Positions 7,580 through 18,807 of a stretch of 64,000 nucleotides of DNA are shown piece after piece (the first letter of the stretch is position 1; each line of letters begins with the position of its first letter). Under the pieces are notes generated by a model. That model was not told the origin of the DNA. It saw nothing but the letters and a program-made list of their open reading frames with translations, and did not search any database. This stretch comes from Pseudoxanthomonas suwonensis (lineage in GTDB: Bacteria; Pseudomonadota; Gammaproteobacteria; Xanthomonadales; Xanthomonadaceae), in contig NZ_CP011144.1 in assembly GCF_000972865.1 (NCBI RefSeq), positions 372,001-436,000 on the forward strand, given 5' to 3'. A program made the translations under genes and the position numbers.

Positions 7580-8437
7580 CTACGGTGATTCGTGCCCGAT
7601 CGCGTCGCGGAACAGCCAGAGCATGGACTGCCGGTAGGCCTCGCCGATGCTGGCGGCATGGGTCCCCTCGGGCAGCACGACGAGCTGCACCCGCCAAGGG
7701 GCGTCGTCGCGCTGCGCCCAGCTCTGCGTCCAGTCCCTGGCGTGCTGCACGCGCGGGGCGGTGTCGCGGGCGCCGCTGGCCACCACCACGCCCAGATCGT
7801 CGCGCCGGTGCGCGGCCGGCGCCGCGAACAGGCTCTCGCGCGCCGGCCCGGGCGAAGGATTTCTGGCGATGCGGCCCCAGAACAGGTCCGGGTCGCGCAG
7901 CGCGGACCAGAGCACGAAGTAGCCGCCCCGTGACTGCCCCACCAGCACGCGCCGGGTCGCGTCGGCGCGGTAGCGGCGCTCCACCTCGGGCAGCAGCTGT
8001 TCGTCCAGGAAGCGCATGAACGCTTCCGCGCCGCCCTCGCCGGGCAGCGTGTCTGCGCCCCGGGCGGTGAAGTCGATGTTGCGCTTGTTGATCGCCGGGT
8101 CGAATCCACCGTAGGCGATCCCGACCACGATGGCTTCGGGCAGATCCTCGTCGTAGTGCAGGAGCAGGTGTGTCGACGCCAGCAACGGGAACAGGATGTC
8201 GCCGTCCAGCGCGTAGACCACCGGGTACGTCCGTTCCGCCGCGGCGTCGTAGCCCTCCGGCAGGCGTACGTAGACATGGTGGACGCGCCCGCTGAAATGC
8301 GACACCAACGGGAAATAGCCGCCCTTCAGCGCCGGCAGATAATCCAGCGGCACGCCGGCGGGCGTGGCGGGCGGCGCGGTCGCGCAGCCGCATAGCAGCG
8401 ACACCAGAAGCAGCAACGACCCGCAACGTCCCGTCAT
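7580..8437 (-). CDS. Secreted alpha/beta-hydrolase esterase (lipoprotein)
   Basis: 285 residues from the ATG at 8437, with signal MTGRCGSLLLLVSLLCGC ending in a lipobox. The body is an esterase-D/enterobactin-esterase type hydrolase (COG2819). It has TYPVVYALDGDILF on the strand before the oxyanion loop, the nucleophile elbow GQSRGG with catalytic Ser, and a C-terminal GTHAAS where the His should be. It may hydrolyse periplasmic or outer-surface esters; the substrate is unknown. It is single and lies downstream of and parallel to hutU, with about 80 bases between them. Confidence 0.85.
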   Translation of the reverse strand: MTGRCGSLLLLVSLLCGCATAPPATPAGVPLDYLPALKGGYFPLVSHFSGRVHHVYVRLPEGYDAAAERTYPVVYALDGDILFPLLASTHLLLHYDEDLPEAIVVGIAYGGFDPAINKRNIDFTARGADTLPGEGGAEAFMRFLDEQLLPEVERRYRADATRRVLVGQSRGGYFVLWSALRDPDLFWGRIARNPSPGPARESLFAAPAAHRRDDLGVVVASGARDTAPRVQHARDWTQSWAQRDDAPWRVQLVVLPEGTHAASIGEAYRQSMLWLFRDAIGHESP

Positions 8438-8519
8438 CGGACTATCCCCTTGTCGCCGGATTCCCGGACCGCGGCACGACCGCAGTCCGGGCACGCCGCC
8501 AACGCCCGGCAGCGCTCCC

Positions 8520-10187
<1,668 letters not shown>

Positions 10188-10279
10188 GCCGGGAATCTCG
10201 AAGGACAGGCCGGCATTATCGCAGGCCGGCGCGAGCGGACCATGCGGCGGCGCGGCGAGGCCCGGTGCCTCAGGCCGGA

Positions 10280-10693
10280 TCAGGGTTTCGCCGGCGGTGC
10301 GGGCCGCGACTCGGCGGCGGCACGCCGGCGCTCCAGTTCCTCGCGCTCGCGCTCGTAGGCCTGGCGGCGCTGCTCGTAGTCCAGGCGCAGGCGCTCCGAT
10401 TCGGCCGGGTTGGCGGCCGCGGCGCGGCGGCGATCGGTGCGGGCGCGGTCGGCCTCCAGGCGCTGGCGGTTGGCGTCGATGGCGATGCCGAGGCGGTCGC
10501 GCTCGGCGCGGCGCGTGGCCTCGTCCTGGCGGCGGCGGGCGTCCCCGGCGGCCTGTTGCTGGCGCTCGTAGGCGTTGCCGGTCGCCGCCGGCGGCGGCTT
10601 GCCGTAGCGGTTGGGGGCGACCGACTGCGCCTGCGCGGCCGAGGCAGCGACCGCCAGCGCCAGCAGCAGGCCGAGGGGTGTGCTGCGGGACAT
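10280..10693 (-). CDS. Secreted Arg/Glu-rich coiled-coil protein
   Basis: 137 residues. A signal peptide (about 1-22, ending AAQAQ) is followed by a long, highly charged helix rich in Arg, Glu, Gln and Ala from about residue 42 to 128, with heptad-like spacing ([19 protein letters not shown]). The C-terminus is Pro/Ala-rich. No family is recognised. A periplasmic coiled-coil location is inferred. It precedes hutU by about 90 bases on the same strand. Confidence 0.7.
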   Translation of the reverse strand: MSRSTPLGLLLALAVAASAAQAQSVAPNRYGKPPPAATGNAYERQQQAAGDARRRQDEATRRAERDRLGIAIDANRQRLEADRARTDRRRAAAANPAESERLRLDYEQRRQAYEREREELERRRAAAESRPAPPAKP

Positions 10694-10873
10694 GTCCGTC
10701 GTTATAGCCCTTCCGCGGCGCGGCGCACGCGAACGCGTGCGCCCGCTTCAGGCCGGCGTCAGCCGGGTGGACCGCAGGTGGACCCGCCTGTGCATGAAGG
10801 CCTGCATCTGCGCGGCGTCGGCCGGCACCGGATCGGTCCGGTCGTCGCATCCACCGGTTCGAGCGCCTCGACC

Positions 10874-11236
10874 TCAGCGCTCGGGCACGAATACCTGGCC
10901 ATTGCCGGCGACGCATCCCGATTCGCGCCTGACCCGGCTGCCGGTATTCTTCAGGCAGTTGTCCTTGCTCGCCTCGTCTCGATCGACCACGCGGTACATC
11001 GCCGAGAATCTGAACACCGGTCTTTCCTCGGCGGCGGTCTGGTCCATCCGGCTGCGGCGCGGCGAGTCCGGGTCGGCCTGCGCAGGCTCCCCGGCCGGGT
11101 CGGCCATCCGGTCACCGTCGACCGGCGGCAGGCGCGATGCCGCTGCGGCATCGTGGACGCTGGCGCTCTGGGCGGAAGCATGCGCCGCCGGCACGGATGC
11201 CAGCGCCAGGCACAGCGGCAAGGCCAGGAATTTCAT
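10874..11236 (-). CDS. Hypothetical secreted protein
   Basis: 120 residues from the ATG at 11236, which has GGAGA 8 bases ahead; an in-frame start at 11293 is less likely because it would put the signal peptide inside. The start [20 protein letters not shown] is a clear signal peptide. The rest is polar, with two Cys (DNCLK and SGCVAG) about 15 residues apart near the C-terminus that could form a disulfide. No family is recognised and neighbours are unrelated. Confidence 0.6.
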   Translation of the reverse strand: MKFLALPLCLALASVPAAHASAQSASVHDAAAASRLPPVDGDRMADPAGEPAQADPDSPRRSRMDQTAAEERPVFRFSAMYRVVDRDEASKDNCLKNTGSRVRRESGCVAGNGQVFVPER

Positions 11237-11370
11237 GCGTGCCGTCTCCATCGCGACTTCGCCGAGCATCGGCGCCGGCCATCGCCGCGTCAAGCCAGGG
11301 GCCGATGGCTGTCATGCGCGCTGCGCGGGAGTCTGCCAAGCTGTGGAGGTCATCCCTCACGCGTTGCGCA

Positions 11371-12630
11371 ATGTCCGGTCGCCTGGTCCGTCTCGCCTGT
11401 CTCGTCCTGCTGCTGTCGCCTGCGGCCTGCGCGGCGCCCGCCCTCCGTCCCGACTCCGCATCCGCCGCCACTGGACCCGCGCCGCTGCTGCTGGTCTCGA
11501 TCGACGGCCTGCGCGCCGACGCGCTGGGTCGCGGCGATACGCCGAACCTCGACCGCCTGGCCGCGTCCGGCGTGCGCGCGCAGTGGATGCGGCCTTCGTA
11601 TCCGGTGCTGACCTTTCCCAACCACTACACACTGGCGACCGGGCTGCGCCCGGACCGGCACGGCGTCATCCACAACTCGATGAACGACGCCGTGCTCGGG
11701 CGCTTCGTCGTCGCCGACAAGGAAGCCGGCCGCGTCCCGGACTGGTGGCAGGGCGTGCCGCTGTGGACCAGCGCCGAGCATGCCGGCATTGCCACCGGCG
11801 TGTGGGCCTGGCCGGGCGCCGCGGCACCACGCGACGGCATATTGCCGCGCTACCGGCGCGAGTTCGACGCCACGGTCCCGCTGCCGGCACGCATGGAGCA
11901 GGTCGCCGGGTGGCTGCTGGCGCCCGACGGCCCGCGCCCGGGTTTGCTCGCCGTGTACCTGGAGAACGTCGACGGCGCCGGCCACGACCACGGACCGCAG
12001 GCGCCGGAAACCCGCGCCGCGATCCGTGCCGTGGATGCGGCACTCGGCGACCTGCTCGCCCGGTTCGACCGCGCCGGCCTGGACGACCGGGTCAACGTGG
12101 TGGTGGTCTCCGACCACGGCATGGCCGACGTGCCCGAAGGCCACTACCTCGCGGTCGAGGACATGGCCGCGATGGCGGAGGCCGAGGTGGTCGGCATCGG
12201 CCAGGTGATCGGCCTGGTCCCGCGGCCGGGGCAGGAATCGACGGTGGAGGCGCGCCTGCTCGGGCGCCATGCGCACTACGAGTGCTGGCGCAAGGCGGAC
12301 ATCCCCGCGCGCCTGCACTACGGCCGCCATCCGCGCGTCCCGCCGATCGTCTGCCAGATGGACGAGGGCTGGAACGCGCTGCCGCGCACCACCGTGCAGC
12401 GGCGCAATGCCGACGGCAGCCACGACCGCGGCGCGCACGGCTACGACCCCGATTCGCCGGCCATGCGCGCGGTGTTCATCGCCCACGGCCCGGCGTTCCG
12501 CACGGGCACAGTGCTGCCGCCGTTCGACAACGTCGACGTGTATCCGCTGCTGGCGCGGCTGCTGGGAATCGAAGCGCAGCCGAACGACGGCGATCCAGGC
12601 ACCTTGCTGCCGGCGCTGCGGGAGCCCTGA
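11371..12630 (+). CDS. Type I phosphodiesterase/nucleotide pyrophosphatase (ENPP-like)
   Basis: 419 residues with an N-terminal signal or lipoprotein signal (LVLLLSPAACA). It belongs to the alkaline phosphatase superfamily, ENPP branch. Visible are LLVSIDGLRADAL (first metal Asp), the nucleophile Thr in YPVLTFPNHYTLATGLRPDR, NVDGAGHDHGPQ (metal Asp and His), VVVSDHGMAD (metal Asp-His) and the C-terminal RGAHGYDPDSPAM with the last His. All expected ligands seem present. The likely role is periplasmic hydrolysis of nucleotides or phosphodiesters. It stands alone, and a 14-bp-stem palindrome follows 55 bases after the stop. Confidence 0.92.
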   Translation: MSGRLVRLACLVLLLSPAACAAPALRPDSASAATGPAPLLLVSIDGLRADALGRGDTPNLDRLAASGVRAQWMRPSYPVLTFPNHYTLATGLRPDRHGVIHNSMNDAVLGRFVVADKEAGRVPDWWQGVPLWTSAEHAGIATGVWAWPGAAAPRDGILPRYRREFDATVPLPARMEQVAGWLLAPDGPRPGLLAVYLENVDGAGHDHGPQAPETRAAIRAVDAALGDLLARFDRAGLDDRVNVVVVSDHGMADVPEGHYLAVEDMAAMAEAEVVGIGQVIGLVPRPGQESTVEARLLGRHAHYECWRKADIPARLHYGRHPRVPPIVCQMDEGWNALPRTTVQRRNADGSHDRGAHGYDPDSPAMRAVFIAHGPAFRTGTVLPPFDNVDVYPLLARLLGIEAQPNDGDPGTLLPALREP

Positions 12631-12684
12631 GCGCCGCGGCATGCAGGCGCCGGTTGCCGGCAGCCTTGGTGGCCGTTTCCCACG

Positions 12685-12716
12685 CCCGTCGTCCCGGCAT
12701 GCGCCGGGACGACGGG
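12685..12716. repeat. CCGTCGTCCCGGC-type palindrome
   Basis: Perfect 14-bp stem with arms CCCGTCGTCCCGGC and its complement around an ATGC loop. It is the same family as the elements at 27316-27415, 43355-43384 and 44906-45002. It lies just past the phosphodiesterase gene and could also fold as a weak terminator. Confidence 0.85.
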
Positions 12717-12881
12717 GCTAGGGGGACTGCGCTACAGGAAGCGGTCGTCAGCAGCAGAAGCCAGTGAATCGCCTACCTGAATCGTGGCAGGCAGTCTTCC
12801 ACCGGCCGCCCATGTTGACCGCACCGCATTGATGTCCGAAAACGGCGAGTCCATCCCCGCTCGCGGTGCTAGCCTGCACCC

Positions 12882-14405
12882 ATGTCCTCCACTCCCGCCA
12901 TTGCCGCCCTGCCCGATCCGCGCGTCTGCGAGCGCGCGCGGCTGAGCCGCGACGCGCGCTTCGACGGCCTGTTCTTCACCGCCGTGCGCAGCACCGGCAT
13001 CTACTGCCGGCCGGTGTGCCCGGCACCGGCACCCAGGCGCGAGAACGTCGGCTACTACCCCAGCGCCGCCGCGGCCGAAGCCGCCGGTTTCCGCCCCTGC
13101 CTGCGCTGCCGGCCGGAACTGGCCCCCGGTGAAGGCGCCTGGCGCCGCGGCGACGAAACCGTGGCCCGCGCGCTCAAGCTGATCGACCAGGGTTTCCTGG
13201 CCGAACGCCCGCTGGCCGAACTGGCCGAGCGCGTGCACCTGGGCGAACGGCAACTGCGGCGGCTGTTCGTCGAACGCCTCGGTGCGGCACCGATCGGCGT
13301 GCACGGCACCCGCCGCCTGCTGTTCGCCAAGCAGTTGCTGACCGAGACTCCCCTGCCGGTCACCGAGGTGGCGCTGGCCGCCGGTTTCTCCAGCCTGCGC
13401 CGCTTCAACGCCGCGTTCCTCGAGGCCTACCGCATGGCCCCGCGTGAACTGCGCAAGCGCGCGCCGGCCGAGACGGCGATCGACCCGGCCCAGCCGCTGG
13501 TGCTGCGGCTGGGCTACCGGCCCCCGTACGACTTCACCGCCATGCTCGACTTCCTGCGCGGCCGCGCCCTGCCCGGGGTCGAGGCGGTCGATGCGCGCAG
13601 CTACGCGCGCGTCATCGGCACGCCGCAGGCGCCGGGCTGGCTGCGGATCAGCGCCTGGCCGGGCGGACGCGACGGCCGCCAGCACGCGCTGAAGCTGGAA
13701 CTGCACGGCGCCGCGCCGGCGCAGCTGGCCGACATCGTCCAACGCGTGCGCCGCATGTTCGACCTGGACGCCGATCCAACCGCGATCGCCGCGGCGCTGT
13801 CGGCCGATCCGCGCCTGCGCCCACTGCTGCGCCGGCGCCCGGGACTGCGCCTGCCCAGCGGCTGGGACGGTTTCGAGATCGCGGTGCGCGCAGTGATCGG
13901 CCAGCAGGTCAGCGTCGCCGCCGCGCGCACGCTGACCACGCGCCTGGCGCAGCGCCACGGCCATGCGCTGGCGGCTCCATCGCTCCCGGAACTGACCCAC
14001 CTGTTTCCCACGCCCGCGGCGCTGGCCGACGGCGACCTGGACGGCCTGGGCCTGACCGCCGCGCGCGCGGCCACCGTGCGCGGCATCGCCCGCGCCCTGC
14101 TCGACGGCCGGGTCGGCTTCGGCGCCGAACAGACCCTGGACGAATTCGCCGCTGCCTGGAATGCGCTGCCGGGCGTCGGCCCGTGGACCGCGCAGTACCT
14201 GGCGCTGCGCGCGCTCGGCCATCCCGATGCGTTCCCGACCGAGGACCTGGTGCTGCAGAAGGCGGTGCCCGCCGACGGCAGCCGCCTCACCGCGCGCCGC
14301 CTGCGCGAGCGCGCCGAGGCCTGGCGGCCGTGGCGCGGCTACGCCGTGATCCATCTCTGGCGCGACGTGATGGCGTCGCCCACTCCCACGGAGAAGAAAC
14401 GATGA
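12882..14405 (+). CDS. alkA: Ada N-domain/AraC/AlkA fusion: DNA-3-methyladenine glycosylase
   Basis: 507 residues in three parts. Residues 10-85 are the Ada metal-binding domain (IYCRPVC and CLRCRPE supply the four Cys), which in Ada senses methyl phosphotriesters. Residues 90-180 are an AraC-type helix-turn-helix. From about 195 to 500 there is an AlkA-like helix-hairpin-helix glycosylase, with GFEIAVRAVIGQQVS, the hairpin LPGVGPWTAQYLALRALG and the catalytic Asp in FPTEDLVL. It should excise alkylated bases and may also act as a regulator of the adaptive response. Its stop overlaps the start of ogt (ATGA), so the two are translationally coupled. Start at 12882; conserved DARFDGLFFTAV begins at about residue 25. 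Confidence 0.94.
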   Translation: MSSTPAIAALPDPRVCERARLSRDARFDGLFFTAVRSTGIYCRPVCPAPAPRRENVGYYPSAAAAEAAGFRPCLRCRPELAPGEGAWRRGDETVARALKLIDQGFLAERPLAELAERVHLGERQLRRLFVERLGAAPIGVHGTRRLLFAKQLLTETPLPVTEVALAAGFSSLRRFNAAFLEAYRMAPRELRKRAPAETAIDPAQPLVLRLGYRPPYDFTAMLDFLRGRALPGVEAVDARSYARVIGTPQAPGWLRISAWPGGRDGRQHALKLELHGAAPAQLADIVQRVRRMFDLDADPTAIAAALSADPRLRPLLRRRPGLRLPSGWDGFEIAVRAVIGQQVSVAAARTLTTRLAQRHGHALAAPSLPELTHLFPTPAALADGDLDGLGLTAARAATVRGIARALLDGRVGFGAEQTLDEFAAAWNALPGVGPWTAQYLALRALGHPDAFPTEDLVLQKAVPADGSRLTARRLRERAEAWRPWRGYAVIHLWRDVMASPTPTEKKR

Positions 14406-14920
14406 GCACCATCCACTACCACCGCATCGACAGCCCGGTCGGCCCCCTGACCATCGCCGCCTCCGACGCCGGCCTGCATGCGATCGAGTTCCCCAGCAAC
14501 CGCCACCCGGTGCGCCGCGACCGCGACTGGCGCGAGGGCGACCATCCGCTGCTGCGCCGGGCGCAGGCGCAGCTGGACGAATACTTCGCCGGCGAGCGCC
14601 GCACGTTCGACCTGCCGCTGGCACCGCAGGGCACGCCGTTCCAGCGCGAGGTCTGGTTCGCGCTGGCCGCCATTCCTTACGGCGAAACCGCCAGCTACGC
14701 GCAGCTGGCCGCGCGCGTGGACCGGCCGTCGGCGACGCGCGCGGTCGGCGCGGCCAACGGCCGCAACCCGCTGCCGATCGTGCTGCCCTGCCACCGCGTG
14801 ATCGGCGCCGACGGCTCGCTCACAGGCTTCGGCGGCGGCCTGCCGACCAAGCGCTTCCTGCTGGAACTGGAAGGCGCGCTGCCGCGGGAAACGCCCGCAC
14901 CGGACCTGTTCGCGACCTGA
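14402..14920 (+). CDS. ogt: Methylated-DNA-[protein]-cysteine S-methyltransferase
   Basis: 172 residues. It removes methyl groups from O6-methylguanine by transfer to its own Cys. The active-site motif LPCHRVIGADGSLTGFGGG (about 130-148) and the upstream helix FQREVWFALAAIPYGETASY are standard. It overlaps the Ada-AlkA gene by 4 bases. Because the first gene lacks the C-terminal methyltransferase part of Ada, this gene supplies that activity, making a two-gene repair cassette. Confidence 0.96.
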   Translation: MSTIHYHRIDSPVGPLTIAASDAGLHAIEFPSNRHPVRRDRDWREGDHPLLRRAQAQLDEYFAGERRTFDLPLAPQGTPFQREVWFALAAIPYGETASYAQLAARVDRPSATRAVGAANGRNPLPIVLPCHRVIGADGSLTGFGGGLPTKRFLLELEGALPRETPAPDLFAT

Positions 14921-14946
14921 CCCGGCAACGGCGCCGCGCCACCCCT

Positions 14947-15399
14947 GCAGGAGCCGACATGACGGCGACACGGGCGTCGGGAAAACGAGGGTGTCGCCTG
15001 TGCCTACGTGGCGTGTCGCCGGCTGAAGCCAGCTCCTACAACGGCAGCGAGGCGGCTGACTCCCCTGTAGGAGCCGGCATGACGGCGACACGGGCGTCGG
15101 AAAGACGAGGGCGTCGCCTGTGCCGACGTGGCGCGTCGCCGGCTGAAGCCAGCTCCTACAACGGCAGCGAGGCGGCTGCCCCCCCTGTAGGAGCCGGCAT
15201 GACGGCGACACGGGCGTCGGAAAGACGAAGGCGTCGCCTGTGCCGACGTGGCGCGTTGCCGGCTGAAGCCAGCTCCTACAATGGCAGCGAGGCGGCTGAC
15301 TCCCCTCTAGGAGCCGGCATGACGGCGACACGGGCGTCGGGAAAACGAGGGTGTCGCCTGTGCCGACGTGGCGCGTCGCCGGCTGAAGCCAGCTCCTAC
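14947..15399. repeat. Tandem array of four GTAG-type elements (120-bp period)
   Basis: Four near-identical 120-base units occupy the ogt-trpA interval; starts are near 14947, 15067, 15187 and 15307. Each unit has the GTAGGAGCC-GGCATGACGG head (the first copy has GCAGGAGCC), a centre with GGGCGTCGG and GGGCGTCGCCTGTGCC, and the inverted tail GCCGGCTGAAGCCAGCTCCT ending in ACAA. They are joined by an identical linker with CGGCAGCGAGGCGGCTG. The low divergence points to recent tandem amplification. The final CTAC (15396-15399) supplies the stop codon of trpA. Long open frames across the array are repeat artefacts. Confidence 0.95.
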
Positions 15400-16199
15400 G
15401 GGTTGTCGATCGCCTGCCGCAGCGGCGCCAGGAACGCCTTCGCCCGCGCCGCCGCTTCGTCCCCACCGGACGCGTCGGCCAGCGCCGACACCAGCGCGCT
15501 GCCCACCACCACGCCGTCGGCGTCGGCCGCCATCGCCGCGGCGCTGGCCGCGTCCTTGATGCCGAAGCCGGCCACCACCGGCACCTTCGAGGCGGCGCGC
15601 AGCTCCTGCAGGCGGCGACCGGCCTCATGCGTATCCAGGCGGTCGGCGCCGGTCACGCCGGCATAGCTGACGTAGTAGAGATAGCCTTGTGCGTTCGCGC
15701 ACAGCATCGCCGCGCGTTCCGGCGAAGTGGTCGGCGCAGCCAGCATCACCAGCGCGAGGCCGGCCTGGTTGAACGGGCGCTGGAAATCGGCCGCCTCCTC
15801 AGGCGGCAGGTCGACCAGCAGCACGCCGTCGACACCAGCGGCGACCGCCTCGGCGGCGAAGCGCGCCGCGCCACGGATCTCCACCGGATTGAGATAGCCC
15901 ATCAGCACCACCGGCGTGTCGCCGTCGCGCTCGCGGAAGCGGCGCACACAGTCGAACACGTAGTCGGTCCCGGCGCCGCGCGCCAGCGCGCGCTCGGAAC
16001 TGCGCTGGATTACCGGGCCGTCGGCCATCGGATCGGAGAAGGCCACGCCCAGCTCGATGGCGTCGGCGCCCGCCTCGACCAGCGCGTGCATCACCGGCAC
16101 CGTGGCCTCCAGCGACGGATCGCCGGCGGTGACGAACGGGATCAGGGCCTTGCGGCCGGAGGCGCACAGTTGCGCGAATTTCGTTTCGAAACGGCTCAT
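15396..16199 (-). CDS. trpA: Tryptophan synthase alpha chain
   Basis: 267 residues; cleaves indole-3-glycerol phosphate to indole and glyceraldehyde 3-phosphate, handing indole to TrpB. Catalytic Glu is in ADAIELGVAFSDPMADGP (with the conserved Asp 10 residues later), and the phosphate loops GFGIKDAASA and DGVVVGSALV are present. Length is normal. The stop codon TAG is formed by the GTAG end of the repeat array; the last residues are AIDNP. It lies 172 bases downstream of trpB, separated by other palindromic repeats, whereas the pair is usually nearly adjacent. Confidence 0.97.
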   Translation of the reverse strand: MSRFETKFAQLCASGRKALIPFVTAGDPSLEATVPVMHALVEAGADAIELGVAFSDPMADGPVIQRSSERALARGAGTDYVFDCVRRFRERDGDTPVVLMGYLNPVEIRGAARFAAEAVAAGVDGVLLVDLPPEEAADFQRPFNQAGLALVMLAAPTTSPERAAMLCANAQGYLYYVSYAGVTGADRLDTHEAGRRLQELRAASKVPVVAGFGIKDAASAAAMAADADGVVVGSALVSALADASGGDEAAARAKAFLAPLRQAIDNP

Positions 16200-16223
16200 G
16201 CGACGACTCGGTATGTTCTGGAG

Positions 16224-16364
16224 CCCCTCTCCCTACGGCGACCGAAGGAAGTCCCCGTGGGAGAGAGGGGTTGGGGAGAGGGTTCGGTTTTGCAGCACGC
16301 GGGAAGGTCGCTGGTAAACCGACCCTCATCCGCCCTTCGGGCACCTTCTCCCAAAGGGAGAAGG
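16224..16364. repeat. Palindromic repeats in the trpB-trpA gap
   Basis: Two hairpins. The first has arms CCCCTCTCCC and GGGAGAGAGGGG (16224-16270). The second is a perfect CCTTCTCCC-AAA-GGGAGAAGG (16344-16364). Motifs of the CCCTCTCCC/GGGAGAGGG kind are common intergenic repeats in related genomes. They fill most of the 172-base spacer and may reduce coupling of trpA to trpB. Confidence 0.75.
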
Positions 16365-16371
16365 AATAGCT

Positions 16372-17592
<1,221 letters not shown>

Positions 17593-17649
17593 CTGAAGCT
17601 TTTCTGTTCCCTCAGGTTAACGCACATGGATCACCAGGAATGATGACAA

Positions 17650-17671
17650 TATCTGGCTCATTTGTCAGATA
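17650..17671. promoter_or_regulatory. Candidate TrpI operator in the trpB-lysR gap
   Basis: Inverted repeat TATCTG-N10-CAGATA, centred 21 bases upstream of the LysR start and about 70 bases upstream of trpB. Its size and position are typical for a LysR-type binding site serving both divergent genes. No experiment supports it; the link is positional. Confidence 0.5.
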
Positions 17672-17681
17672 AACTCACACG

Positions 17682-18569
17682 ATGCCGCGCCCCCTGCCGC
17701 CCCTCAATGCCCTGCGTGCCTTCGAGGCCGCGGCCCGGCTGGGCAGCGTCAGCCGCGCCGCCGGGGAACTGCACGTCACCCACGGTGCGGTCAGCCGGCA
17801 CATCCGCACCCTGGAGGAGGCGCTGGGCGCGCCACTGTTCGAACGCGAGGGGCGCGGCCTGGCCCTGACTGCCGCCGGCCTGCGCCTGCGCGATGCGGCC
17901 GGCGATGCCTTCGACGTGCTGCGCGGCGCCTGGTCGGGCCTGCGGCGCGACGGCCAGGCGTCGGCCCTGGTGCTGGGCTGTCCCGGCAGCGTGCTGGCGC
18001 GCTGGGCGATCCCGCGCCTCGAGCGCCTGTCGGCCGAGCTTCCCGACCTGAAACTGCACCTGTCCGCGCAGGAGTCCGGATTCGATGCCGCGCTGACCGG
18101 CCTGGACGCGGCCCTGCTGCTGGGCCAGGCGCCGTGGCCGGCCGAGTGGCGGGTGCATGCGCTGGGCCCGGAACGCATCGGGCCGGTGCTCAGCCCGCGC
18201 CATGCGCGCTATCCAACGCTATCCAACGCACCGGCCGCCGCGTTGCTGGACGAGCCGCTGCTGCACACCACCTCGCGTCCGCAGGCCTGGCCGCGCTGGT
18301 TAGCCAGCCAGGGGCTGGACGCCACGCGGCTGCGCCCGGGCACGGGTTTCGACCACCTCACCTACCTGCTGGAAGCCGCCGCCGCCGGCCTGGGCGTGGC
18401 GATCGCGCCGCAGGAGCTGGTTCAGGCCGACCTGGACAGCGGCCGCCTCGTCGCGCCCTGGGGCTTCACGGAAACCGGCGGCAGCTGGGCGCTGTGCACG
18501 TCGCGCGGCCAGGACGACGCGCGCATCGCCGCGCTGGCCAGCTGGTTGCGCCGCGAACTGGCCGGCTGA
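17682..18569 (+). CDS. trpI: LysR-family regulator, TrpI type
   Basis: 295 residues. An N-terminal winged helix-turn-helix (residues 5-64) has LNALRAFEAAARLGSVSRAA and LHVTHGAVSRHIRTLEE, closely resembling TrpI and GcvA-type regulators. The effector domain fills residues 95-290 (FDHLTYLLEAAAAGLGVAIA is the usual hinge region). It sits 89 bases from trpB and divergent to it, as trpI does to trpBA in Pseudomonas, where indoleglycerol phosphate is the inducer. The TrpI assignment is by context and resemblance. Confidence 0.85.
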   Translation: MPRPLPPLNALRAFEAAARLGSVSRAAGELHVTHGAVSRHIRTLEEALGAPLFEREGRGLALTAAGLRLRDAAGDAFDVLRGAWSGLRRDGQASALVLGCPGSVLARWAIPRLERLSAELPDLKLHLSAQESGFDAALTGLDAALLLGQAPWPAEWRVHALGPERIGPVLSPRHARYPTLSNAPAAALLDEPLLHTTSRPQAWPRWLASQGLDATRLRPGTGFDHLTYLLEAAAAGLGVAIAPQELVQADLDSGRLVAPWGFTETGGSWALCTSRGQDDARIAALASWLRRELAG

Positions 18570-18570
18570 G

Positions 18571-18684
18571 CGACTGGCCGCGCCCGACGAGGCGTTGGTG
18601 CGTGAGCACGCGCGCCGCGGCGGCTTCCCCGCCGACCACGTCTCCGAGGTGGTCGCCGTCATCGACCCGACTACCGCCGGTTAG
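18571..18684 (+). pseudogene. Remnant of a DUF4242-like gene (C-terminal end)
   Basis: Directly after the lysR stop, one frame reads DEALVREHARRGGFPADHVS, then EVVAVIDPTTAG and a TAG stop. This resembles the C-terminal end of DUF4242 (nickel-binding-like) proteins, where a REHARRGGFPAD then IDPTTA pattern is conserved. There is no start codon or N-terminal part; the frame runs into the end of lysR. I read it as a decayed gene end left at the edge of the accessory island. Confidence 0.55.
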
Positions 18685-18807
18685 CGGGCGCACCCGGAAC
18701 CGGCCGGATACCTAACCGGGCGGGCTGGCGGATGCGGCCCATGGGCCCTGGAGCCCTGCTCCGCGCCCCACTACCCGGGCGCCCATCGCGCGTACCACCG
18801 GCCGCGC

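Noticed and set aside
14947..15399. Possible CRISPR array (regular repeats)
   Set aside because: The 120-bp period covers the entire unit, the spacers are identical, each unit is a palindromic pair, and no cas genes are present. The same applies to 37294-37754.
14339..15666. Open frames of more than 200 codons on both strands across the tandem array, with repeated peptide sequence
   Set aside because: They exist only because the 120-bp unit is a multiple of three without stops. Same element occurs elsewhere without an open frame, and there is no ribosome site or protein-like composition.
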